From Sinomonas atrocyanea (lineage in GTDB: Bacteria; Actinomycetota; Actinomycetes; Actinomycetales; Micrococcaceae), in assembly GCF_001577305.1 (NCBI RefSeq), contig NZ_CP014518.1, positions 2,418,001 to 2,482,000 of the forward strand: a stretch of DNA of 64,000 bases, written 5' to 3'. Under the pieces are notes generated by a model. That model saw only the letters and a program-made list of their open reading frames with translations, was not told the origin of the DNA and searched no databases. Numbering within the stretch: the first letter of the stretch is position 1; the number at the start of each line of letters is the position of its first letter. This document shows positions 42,444-49,714 of this stretch, piece after piece. A program made the translations under genes and the position numbers.

Positions 42444-43892
42444 TCATTCGGCCATCAGCTCGGTTGCGGCCTTCTCGGCCGTCTTCAGCGCCCCACGACT
42501 GGTCGTCACGACCCCGAGAACGACGATGAGCGCACCGATGCTGGCGAGGATCAACCATCCGGTATGCGTTGCCTCGGCGTATGCGGGGCCGGTGAGTCCG
42601 GTGGCGTTGATGCCGAGGGTGGCTCCGAGGATGGCGACGCCGAGGGAGGCTCCGATCTGGTTCGCCGCGGCGGTGATGCCGCCTGCGACGCCGGCCTGTG
42701 CGGCGGGCATGCCGGACATGGCGGTGGCGCTGATGGGTGGGTTGGCCAGTCCCATTCCGGCACCGTTGAGCGCGAACGCGAGCACGATCAGGCCCGGCGG
42801 GGTATGCAGGGTCAGCCCAATCAGGAGCAGCCCAGCGGCAATACGTGCGAGGCCGGCGGCGATGAACAACCATCGGGACCCGTGCTTGCCGGCGATCCTG
42901 CCGGCCACCGGGGACAGGACGAGCGTCATCACCGCGGCGGGGAGTGAGTATAGGCCGGCTTCCAGCGCGGAGTAGCCGCGAGCGGATTGCAGGTACAGGG
43001 TGGACAGGAACAGCGACCCGGCGGTGCCTGCGAAGACGCAGGCGGCCATGACTGCGGCTCCCGAGAACGGGATGCTGCGGAAGACCCGGACGTCCAGCAA
43101 CGGTTCGACGCGTCGTCGTTCGTAGAGGACGAGCGCGGTCACCGCCGCCACGGTGACGGCAAAGCATCCGATGACCGCGGGTGAGGACCACCCCAGCCGT
43201 GCCCCTTCGATGATTCCGTAGACCAGCGTCACAAGCAGGACGATCACGAGGACCTGCCCCACTGCGTCGAATCGGCGGGGACGCGCAGCCCGGCCCTCCG
43301 GAATGACTCGGGCTGCGAGGATGATCGCCGCGATGCCGATCGGTGCGTTGACCAGGAAGATGTACCGCCATCCGGGACCATCGACGAGGAGTCCTCCGAC
43401 GATGGGCCCGAGGGCGATGCTGATTCCGATGACGCCGGCCCAGATGCCGATAGCGCGGGAGCGCGCTTTGGGGTCGTGGAAGGTGTTGCGGAGGATCGAG
43501 ACCGCCACCGGGTTCAGCATCGCCCCGCCCAAGGCCTGGATGACCCGTGCTGCGATCAGGAAGCCGAGCGATGGTGCGACTGCGCAGAGCACCGAGCCGA
43601 GGGTGAAGACCGCGATGCCGAGGAGGAAGATGCGGCGGCGGCCGAAGCGGTCGGCCATGGAGCCGGCCATCAGGAGCAGAGCCGCCATCACCAGGGTGTA
43701 GGCGTCGAGGATCCACTGCAACCCGTTCACGGTCGCATCCAGGCCCTGCTGGATCGATGGCAGTGCGACGTTGACGATCGTCACGTCCAAGGATACCAGC
43801 AGCACGCTCATGCAGCAGACCACGAGCACCCACCGTTGCGTCCGCCGCTCGGGCGCGCTGACCGTCGTGGCCGTTTCCAGTGAGGCGCTCAC
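42444..43892 (-). CDS. DHA2-type MFS drug transporter
   Basis: The 482-aa, ~14-helix proton antiporter has LLVSLDVTIVNVALPSIQQG in helix 1, GSMADRFGRRRIFLLG as loop 2-3 motif A, and GGAMLNPVAVSILRN as motif C-like in helix 5. These identify the EmrB/QacA subfamily, which exports drugs or lipophilic cations. I use GTG 43892 as the start; an upstream extension would overlap the divergent operator. The divergent HxlR regulator probably controls it. Confidence 0.88.
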   Translation of the reverse strand: MSASLETATTVSAPERRTQRWVLVVCCMSVLLVSLDVTIVNVALPSIQQGLDATVNGLQWILDAYTLVMAALLLMAGSMADRFGRRRIFLLGIAVFTLGSVLCAVAPSLGFLIAARVIQALGGAMLNPVAVSILRNTFHDPKARSRAIGIWAGVIGISIALGPIVGGLLVDGPGWRYIFLVNAPIGIAAIILAARVIPEGRAARPRRFDAVGQVLVIVLLVTLVYGIIEGARLGWSSPAVIGCFAVTVAAVTALVLYERRRVEPLLDVRVFRSIPFSGAAVMAACVFAGTAGSLFLSTLYLQSARGYSALEAGLYSLPAAVMTLVLSPVAGRIAGKHGSRWLFIAAGLARIAAGLLLIGLTLHTPPGLIVLAFALNGAGMGLANPPISATAMSGMPAAQAGVAGGITAAANQIGASLGVAILGATLGINATGLTGPAYAEATHTGWLILASIGALIVVLGVVTTSRGALKTAEKAATELMAE

Positions 43893-43958
43893 CGCTGGCC
43901 GCCCCGGGTTGCGGCCGAACTTTCCCTCTGACTTTGCGTAGGCATAGCCACGAGCGTA

Positions 43959-43984
43959 GCTCACTATGGGGAGATATAGTAAGC
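43959..43984. promoter_or_regulatory. HxlR-type inverted repeat in divergent promoter
   Basis: GCTCACTAT-N8-ATAGTAAGC is an inverted repeat with 8 of 9 matching positions, ending 3 bp before the HxlR ATG and 66 bp upstream of the MFS start. It is a likely site for the HxlR regulator on both promoters. Confidence 0.6.
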
Positions 43985-43987
43985 AGC

Positions 43988-44482
43988 ATGTCGGATACCG
44001 CCGTGCCCACCGTCGCACTCACCGGTCGGTTCGCGGACCGGGACAGTTGGGCGGCCGAGGGCTGCCCGATCGATGCCACGATCAGCCTCGTCGGGGCGCG
44101 CGCGGTGATACTGCTCCTGCGGGAAGCGTTCTACGGCGCTCATTGCTTCAAGGATTTCGTGGCGCGTGCCGGGTTCACTGAAGCCGTCACTGCCGCCCGC
44201 CTGAAGGAACTGTTGAACGCGGGAATCCTTGAGCTGCGTCCCTACCAGGAACCAGGGCAGCGCCGTCGTGAGGCCTACTACCTCACCGAGAAGGGCCTCG
44301 ACCTCTTCCCGGTCCTCGTCGCTCTCGCCGCCTGGGGCGAACGATGGAAACCAGACGGCACAGCGGCCGCCTCACTCGTGCACGAGGACTGCGGAGCCGA
44401 ACTGAAAGCCGACGTGCAGTGCGCGAACGGCCATCACGTCAACGTCAGTCAAGCAAGCCTCCGCCCCGTCGAAGGCGAATGA
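43988..44482 (+). CDS. HxlR-family transcriptional regulator
   Basis: The 164-aa winged-helix protein has CPIDATISLVGARAVILLLR with the redox-type cysteine near the N-terminus and the wing region RREAYYLTEKGLDLFPVLVA, both typical of HxlR. A C-terminal extension carries three cysteines (HEDCGAELKADVQCANGHHV), which might bind zinc. Start ATG at 43988. Divergent from the DHA2 transporter, so it is probably its repressor. Confidence 0.88.
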   Translation: MSDTAVPTVALTGRFADRDSWAAEGCPIDATISLVGARAVILLLREAFYGAHCFKDFVARAGFTEAVTAARLKELLNAGILELRPYQEPGQRRREAYYLTEKGLDLFPVLVALAAWGERWKPDGTAAASLVHEDCGAELKADVQCANGHHVNVSQASLRPVEGE

Positions 44483-44996
44483 GCGTCGGCAGCGCCTCCC
44501 TCCGCTTCCTGCTCTCCCGGCACGCAACCGTTGGTAGACGGACCTGATTGTCAGGCTTTCCGTGCGTGCTCGGTGGTAGGTCAGGCCGGCCCGACGCAGC
44601 GTCGGCTAGGGACGACGATCGCGTCCATGGTCTTCACTCATGCCGTGCTTCCTCCCCGCTCGTGGGGATCTGACATCCGGGCACCGGCCGGCTTCCGGGC
44701 GAGGCGCCGGGGGGCTTTGGCCAGGGCGAGCTCGAACGGGCCGGCCAGCGTCCGGGACCCCGGCGAAGGCATGTCTCAAGGTAAAACGATCCCGCTCCCG
44801 CAACCCAGCTTCCTGGTGCGGGATCCTCGGCCACGTGGCCCTTGCTGCGCACCGATGCCGCCCCCGGTTCTGCATAAACGGCACAGGCCCTGCGTCGCCG
44901 CCAGCGGTCGACGGACCGCGGCGACATCGCGTTGCAGTGAATCGCGGACCGCCGTGGGCTTGCGCAATCTAGGCGCCAGTCAGAATTGGAGTTAGC
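44483..44996. other. 514-bp region, no recognised gene
   Basis: Several open frames cross this stretch on both strands, but none has a credible RBS and start or a recognised domain. Mixed GC content with a few AT-rich spots suggests a remnant or junction between acquired segments. Confidence 0.45.
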
Positions 44997-45608
44997 ATGA
45001 TTGACATGAAATCCGGGGCGCCCGCCCGCAGCTATGTGATGACGAAGCGGGCTCAGTCCGCAGCGGCCACCGCAGAGCGCATCCTCGACGCGGCAGCGGG
45101 CGAGTTCGAGGACGGCACCCCCATCGCCGGCATCACACTCGAGGCCGTTGCCGCCCGCGCCGGCGTGAGCGTGCAGACCGTCCTGCGCCGCTTCGGCGAC
45201 AAGGACGGCCTCTTCGCCGCCTCCGCGGAGCGGCAGGCGGCCCGGGTGGCAGCGGAGCGGGACCCGGCCGTGGCGGGCGACCTGGCCGGCGCCGTCGTCA
45301 ATCTGGCGGGGCACTACGAGCGGGACGGCCGCCTGGCCCTGCGCCTGCTGGCCGAGGAGTCCTCCTCGCCGTTCATGGCAGCGGTCACGGGCGCCGGCCG
45401 GGCCTTCCACCGGTCCTGGTGCGAGCGGGTGTTCGCGCCCTTCCTCGACGGGCTGGAGGGTGCCGGCCGCCGGCGCCGCCTGGCCCAGATCGTCGCCGTG
45501 TGCGACGTCTACGTCTGGAAGCTGCTCCGGCTGGACGCCGGACTGAGCTCGCAGGCGTATCGCGAGGCGCTCCTCGAGCTCCTCGAGCCCCTCACCCGGA
45601 GGCCATGA
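44997..45608 (+). CDS. TetR-family transcriptional regulator
   Basis: The 203-aa protein has the TetR helix-turn-helix ITLEAVAARAGVSVQTVLRR, then FGDKDGLFAASAERQ. The ATG at 44997 has TTGGAG 5 bases upstream. The stop overlaps the glycosyltransferase start (ATGA), so regulator and enzyme are co-translated, pointing to self-regulated inducible expression. Confidence 0.88.
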   Translation: MIDMKSGAPARSYVMTKRAQSAAATAERILDAAAGEFEDGTPIAGITLEAVAARAGVSVQTVLRRFGDKDGLFAASAERQAARVAAERDPAVAGDLAGAVVNLAGHYERDGRLALRLLAEESSSPFMAAVTGAGRAFHRSWCERVFAPFLDGLEGAGRRRRLAQIVAVCDVYVWKLLRLDAGLSSQAYREALLELLEPLTRRP

Positions 45609-46828
45609 TGTCCCGCATCCTCGCCTACACCTCTCCCGCCATCGGCCACCTCTTCCCCATGGTGCGGCTGCTCCTCGAGCTCAAGCGGCGCGGGCACGAG
45701 GTGCATGTGCGCACCCTCGCTGACCAGGTCGACCTCATGCGCGGCCTCGGGCTCGCCGCCGCACCGATCGACGCCCGGATCGAGGCGATCGGCCACCACG
45801 ACTTCGGCGCCTGGAACACCTTGGAGGCCTTGTCGGCATCCGTTGACGTCTTCGTCCGCCGGGCCGCGGTCGACGGCGGCGACCTCGCCACGGCGGCCGC
45901 CTCGATCCGCCCGGACCTGACGATTGTCGATTTCAACTCCTGGGGCGCCCGCGCAGCCGCCCAGGCCCGGGGCGGGCCGTGGGCCGTGTTCTGTCCCTAC
46001 ACCCCGCCGGTCGCCTCGAGCGGGACACCGCCGTTCGGCCCAGGGCTCCCTCCCCTCGCCGGCCCAGTGGGATTGCTCCGGGACCGCCTGCTGCGCCCTC
46101 TCATCATGGGCCAGCTCGAGAAGCGGTTCCTCCCCGGCATCAACGCAGTCCTCGCCGCCAACGGAGTCCCGACCGTCACGAGCGCCGACCAGTTCTTCCG
46201 GTCCGCACCCCTGACCCTGGTCGCGACCTCCGAGCCCTTCGAGTACCCCCACCCCGACTGGGCGCCCGACCTACGCCTCATCGGAGCCCTCCCGTGGGAG
46301 CCCCCAGCGGAGGCACCGGAATGGGTCGAGGAGCCGGGTGCCCCCTTCGTCCTCGTCACCACCTCCTCCGAGTACCAGGCCGACGAAGCCCTGGCCCGGG
46401 CCGCAGTCGAGGGCCTGGCCGGCGAACCCTACCGGGTCGTCGCGACGATGCCCGCCGGCGTGCCGGACCTCGGCCCGCTGCCGCCCAACATCCGGGTCGA
46501 ACGATTCATCCCGCACGGGCCCGTCCTCGCCCGCTCCGCCGTGGCAGTGACCCACGGCGGAATGGGCGCGACCCAGAAGGCACTTGCCGCCGGCGTCCCC
46601 TGCGTCGTCGTGCCCTTCGGACGGGACCAACTCGAGGTCGCCGCCCGCGTCAGACACGCCGAGGCGGGGATCCGCCTCCCCAAGGGCAAGCTGACCCCAT
46701 CCCGGCTTCGCGAGGCCGTGCACCGCGCAGCCGGAATGGCCGAGGGCGCCCGCCGCACCGCCGCAGGCTACCGGGCAGCAGGCGGAGCAGCAGCCGGGGC
46801 ACGGGCAGTCGAAGCGCTCATCGCTTAG
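45605..46828 (+). CDS. UGT/MGT-type glycosyltransferase
   Basis: The 407-aa GT-B enzyme of family GT1 has the N-terminal SPAIGHLFPMVRLLLELKRR acceptor-side motif and the C-terminal nucleotide-sugar signature THGGMGATQKALAAGVPCVV, then VPFGRDQLEVAARV. Relatives glycosylate macrolides, polyphenols or sterol-like lipophilic compounds and can inactivate antibiotics. Coupled to the TetR gene, a detoxification role is plausible but unproven. Start ATG 45605 or the adjacent ATG 45608. Confidence 0.87.
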   Translation: MMSRILAYTSPAIGHLFPMVRLLLELKRRGHEVHVRTLADQVDLMRGLGLAAAPIDARIEAIGHHDFGAWNTLEALSASVDVFVRRAAVDGGDLATAAASIRPDLTIVDFNSWGARAAAQARGGPWAVFCPYTPPVASSGTPPFGPGLPPLAGPVGLLRDRLLRPLIMGQLEKRFLPGINAVLAANGVPTVTSADQFFRSAPLTLVATSEPFEYPHPDWAPDLRLIGALPWEPPAEAPEWVEEPGAPFVLVTTSSEYQADEALARAAVEGLAGEPYRVVATMPAGVPDLGPLPPNIRVERFIPHGPVLARSAVAVTHGGMGATQKALAAGVPCVVVPFGRDQLEVAARVRHAEAGIRLPKGKLTPSRLREAVHRAAGMAEGARRTAAGYRAAGGAAAGARAVEALIA

Positions 46829-47049
46829 GAACCCGACATCCCGCAGGCCGAGTCAGCCCCCAAGAGCCGGGACCGGCCCTGCCTCCCGCTGATGTACGCA
46901 CAGCGAAGGATCACGGCGGCCGTGAACTCAGAGAGGCCCAATGCGGGCCTGCATTCTGATGGACCTCGGGAGTGCTCCATGTTCAAGCAGACTGCTCCGA
47001 GGCAACACCGCATCGACGAGGTCGCCCCGAGCCGGACATCACACGGTCC

Positions 47050-47726
47050 TCAGACGAGGAGCTTCGCGTAGACCACGAGGTTGTCGTCGAACTCACCGGT
47101 CGCCGCGTTGTAGCCGTCGCAGGTGATCAGGCGCAACTCTGACCCTGCTGTGTTGCCGTAGACGGTGGTCGTGGGGAAGGCGGCCTTGGCATACTTCTCG
47201 CTCCTGTAGACAGCGAAGACGGCCTGGCTGCCGCCGTCCCGCCGGACCTCGACCCGATCTCCGGGCTTGAGATCGTGCAGGCGGGCGAAGACACCGGGGC
47301 CGCCGCCGTAGGCGTTCACATGACCCAAGAGGACCGATGGCCCCGGTTCGCCCGGGGTGGGCGATTCGTCGTACCAGCCGGCCGGGGCGCCGGGGCCTGC
47401 CGGAGGAACCTCCAGCGAACCATCACCCTGCAGCCCGAGCCGGAGCAGTTCCGAGCTGGCACCGATCGAGGGGATGGCCAGATAGACCGCCGCGACCGTG
47501 CCAGCAGAGGCAGCACCGAGGCCTTTGCCGTCCCCCTATCGAGGTTGCCGGACGCCTGCGTCCGCGGTTGTGTGTGAGGAAGCGGTGGCGTGGAGGCCGT
47601 CACGGCGGCGGCGATAGGTGCTGCACCGCTCGGCGCGGATGCCGAGCCGGAACAGCCGCTGAGCAACAGGAGGGTGGCCACCGCAGCTGCGAGGCAGCTG
47701 CGGTGGCTCTGTGTCCTAAGAATCAC
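47050..47726 (-). pseudogene. Class E/F-like sortase, frameshifted
   Basis: The first part (ATG 47726) encodes a lipoprotein-like or signal-anchor leader (AAAVATLLLLSGC) and a Pro/Thr-rich spacer up to LPLLARSR. The sortase domain continues in another frame from about 47490: VYLAIPSIGASSELLRLGLQ, VLLGHVNAYGGGPGVFARLH (catalytic histidine), and LRLITCDGYNAATGEF (catalytic cysteine). One base appears missing near 47488. In-frame, the domain alone could start at internal codons but would lack its membrane anchor. It normally anchors proteins to peptidoglycan. Confidence 0.72.
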
Positions 47727-47747
47727 AGATGGTGCGGTTTCGACGGA

Positions 47748-47885
47748 CTAGGACTTGCTGGCGGCGTTCCGCCGGACCAGGTAGGTCCCACCGAGGGCTG
47801 CGGCGAGGGCGAGGCCACCGCCGAGGGCAATGGTGCCGACCGGGTCGGAGCTTTCCTAGGCAACGCCGGTTGCGGCTCCGCCCAA
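47748..47885 (-). pseudogene. Remnant of a cell-wall/membrane-anchored protein C-terminus
   Basis: The last 35 codons read ESSDPVGTIALGGGLALAAA, then LGGTYLVRRNAASKS: a transmembrane helix plus basic tail as in sortase substrates (often DUF4397 proteins next to this sortase type). An in-frame TAG at 47856-47858 cuts it from the upstream GAATGVA. Nothing recognisable lies further upstream, so it is a broken gene end. Confidence 0.5.
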
Positions 47886-48200
47886 GCTTCAACGGACCGA
47901 TACAACTCCACTCCGACATCTGAACGCACTGGAGACCGCCAAGAAGTCAGCTCTTCCTGCACGGGGCAAGTCACGCGTGGAGGTAGGCCATCTCCGCCGG
48001 AGCGGCGAAGGATGGAACGGACCCCCGAAAGCTTTCGAAGACTAAAAAGCGGATATGCTGCGAACAAGAGCCGACAATGCCGATTGGCAGATGAACCAGC
48101 GGCCCACTTGGAAGACATCCAAGAAGGCCGCCGATTTCACGCACATAGGATCCGATTCTGTCAACTAGACCTATTTCTCACACCAACGCGGGAATCCAGA
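47886..48200. other. AT-richer intergenic region, part of decayed zone
   Basis: No gene. Base composition is visibly less GC-rich than the surrounding genes. The block around 48160-48180 (CAACTAGACCTATTTCTCAC) recurs in slightly altered form at about 48455-48475, each time just before a copy of the nrdF 3' end. Confidence 0.5.
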
Positions 48201-48270
48201 TTCACGTCCTCGGTGTTTAGGAGCTTGCCAATAGCCTAGTGCGATCCAACTTCCGAGAAGTGGTCACCGA
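48201..48270 (-). pseudogene. Degenerate copy B of the nrdF 3' end
   Basis: On the minus strand the codons read HFSEVGSH-stop-AIGKLLNTEDVN, aligning with the true NrdF tail FFSGSGSSYVIGKAVNTEDE. The order and spacing of FS..GS, IGK and NTED are preserved, with one in-frame stop. It is too short and broken to be functional. Confidence 0.6.
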
Positions 48271-48382
48271 ACGGTGCTGGGTGGACCAGGGCGACCCTTG
48301 GCCACCTACGTGCAAGTCTTCCAAGCAGGTGCCTCACCACATCCAACATGACCGGCGTACATCTAACTGGTCGACGCCGGGC

Positions 48383-48428
48383 AAATGGATGGCCTATCTG
48401 CGAGAACTTGCAGATAGGCCATCCATTT
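48383..48428. repeat. Perfect 19-bp inverted repeat with 8-base loop
   Basis: AAATGGATGGCCTATCTGC (48383-48401) pairs perfectly with GCAGATAGGCCATCCATTT (48410-48428) around GAGAACTT. Such a long perfect stem is unusual outside terminators, attenuators or element ends. It lies between the two nrdF-tail copies. Confidence 0.8.
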
Positions 48429-48493
48429 CCGACAAATAGGTGCCTAGACTTGCAACTAGACCTCTATCTCACAATCCATCCCGCAAGTCAGAC

Positions 48494-48565
48494 TGTCGTC
48501 GTCGGTAGCGACGATGTCGACGGTCGCTTACCTCGAGCCTGAACCTGAGAAGAAGTCGCGGTTCA
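48494..48565 (-). pseudogene. Degenerate copy A of the nrdF 3' end
   Basis: The minus strand encodes RDFFSGSGSR then a stop, against HDFFSGSGSS in NrdF. Over 26 bases around this motif only three differ from nrdF and all three are synonymous third-position changes, after which the copy diverges and has a TAA. It seems to descend from a separately evolved nrdF end rather than a recent copy. Confidence 0.65.
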
Positions 48566-48595
48566 TTGGGCCAAAGGAAGGCGTTCTGGTCCGGC

Positions 48596-48648
48596 TGGTC
48601 CTGTGACAGCCAAAGGACGAAAGGACCAAGTTTGCTGTCACAGGACCA
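48596..48648 (-). terminator. 15-bp inverted repeat downstream of nrdF
   Basis: TGGTCCTGTGACAGC (48596-48610) and GCTGTCACAGGACCA (48634-48648) are perfect complements around a 23-base loop, 46 bases beyond the nrdF stop. It could end nrdHIEF transcription, though the loop is long and no T-run follows. Confidence 0.5.
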
Positions 48649-48671
48649 ACTAGCTTGGCAAAAGGACCAAG
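48622..48671. repeat. AGGACCAA iteron-like repeats
   Basis: AGGACCAAG/C starts at 48622, 48642 and 48663, a 20-21 base period (two helical turns). A diverged AGGACGAA starts near 48614 and a reversed copy lies in the left arm of the 48596 hairpin. Confidence 0.6.
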
Positions 48672-48693
48672 TTGCCTGGCAATTTACAACGAC

Positions 48694-49671
48694 TCAGAAC
48701 TCCCAGTCCTCGTCCTCCGTGTTGACGGCCTTGCCGATCACATAGCTCGAGCCGGACCCGGAGAAGAAGTCATGGTTCTCGTCCGCGTTCGGGGAGAGCG
48801 CCGAGAGGATCGCCGGGTTCACGTCCGTGACCGAGGACGGGAACATGGCCTCGTAGCCGAGGTTCATGAGCGCCTTGTTGGCGTTGTAGTGCAGGAACTT
48901 CTTCACGTCCTCGGCCAGGCCCACCGGGTCGTAGAGGTCGTGCGTGTACTGCACCTCGTTCTCGTACAGCTCGAAGAGCAGCTCGAACGTGTAGTCCTTG
49001 ATCTCCTGGCGCTTCGCCTCGGAGACCTTCTCGAGGCCCTTCTGGAACTTGTAGCCGATGTAGTAGCCGTGCACGGCCTCGTCGCGGATGATGAGGCGGA
49101 TGAGGTCGGCCGTGTTGGTCAGCTTGGCGCGCGAGGACCAGTACATGGGCAGGTAGAAGCCCGAGTAGAACAGGAAGCTCTCGAGCAGGGTCGAGGCGAC
49201 CTTGCGCTTGAGCGGCTCGTCGCCCCGGTAGTAGTCCATGACGATGTGCGCCTTGCGCTGGAGGTTCTCGTTCTCGAGGCTCCAGCGGAACGCGTCGTCG
49301 ATCTCCTTGGTCGAGCACAGGGTCGAGAAGATCGACGAGTAGCTCTTTGCGTGGACGGACTCCATGAACGCGATGTTCGTGTAGACGGCCTCCTCGTGCG
49401 GGGTGACCGCATCCGGGATGAGCGAGACCGCGCCGACCGTGCCCTGGATCGTGTCGAGGAGCGTGAGGCCCGTGAACACGCGCATCGTGAGCTGCTGCTC
49501 CTGCGGAGTCAGGGTCGCCCACGACGGCACGTCGTTGGACAGCGGCACCTTCTCGGGCAGCCAGAAGTTGTTCACGAGGCGGTTCCACACCTCGACGTCC
49601 TTCTCGTCCTGGATGCGGTTCCAGTTGATCGCCTGGACGTGGTCGAGGAGCTTGAGCTTCTCGGGAGTCAT
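48694..49671 (-). CDS. nrdF: Class Ib ribonucleotide reductase small subunit (NrdF, R2F)
   Basis: The 325-aa protein houses the di-metal/tyrosyl radical centre: LLDTIQGT, NIAFMESVHAKSYS and IRDEAVHGYYIGY supply Asp/Glu/His ligands. The C-terminal tail FFSGSGSSYVIGKAVNTEDE ending DWEF docks to NrdE. Length is typical. It follows nrdE by 43 bp. NrdI activates the probable dimanganese cofactor. Two broken copies of its 3' end lie downstream. Confidence 0.97.
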   Translation of the reverse strand: MTPEKLKLLDHVQAINWNRIQDEKDVEVWNRLVNNFWLPEKVPLSNDVPSWATLTPQEQQLTMRVFTGLTLLDTIQGTVGAVSLIPDAVTPHEEAVYTNIAFMESVHAKSYSSIFSTLCSTKEIDDAFRWSLENENLQRKAHIVMDYYRGDEPLKRKVASTLLESFLFYSGFYLPMYWSSRAKLTNTADLIRLIIRDEAVHGYYIGYKFQKGLEKVSEAKRQEIKDYTFELLFELYENEVQYTHDLYDPVGLAEDVKKFLHYNANKALMNLGYEAMFPSSVTDVNPAILSALSPNADENHDFFSGSGSSYVIGKAVNTEDEDWEF

Positions 49672-49714
49672 CGCTGGTCCTTTCGAGCGGATCCGAACAG
49701 AGGGGGTGCCACCA

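Noticed and set aside
44531..44995. 154-codon plus-strand frame before the TetR gene
   Set aside because: No family, no RBS, and amino-acid composition typical of random GC-rich frames.
48386..48428. CRISPR-like or IS end interpretation of the 19-bp inverted repeat
   Set aside because: Only one copy is present and there is no transposase or spacer array nearby; kept only as an inverted repeat.
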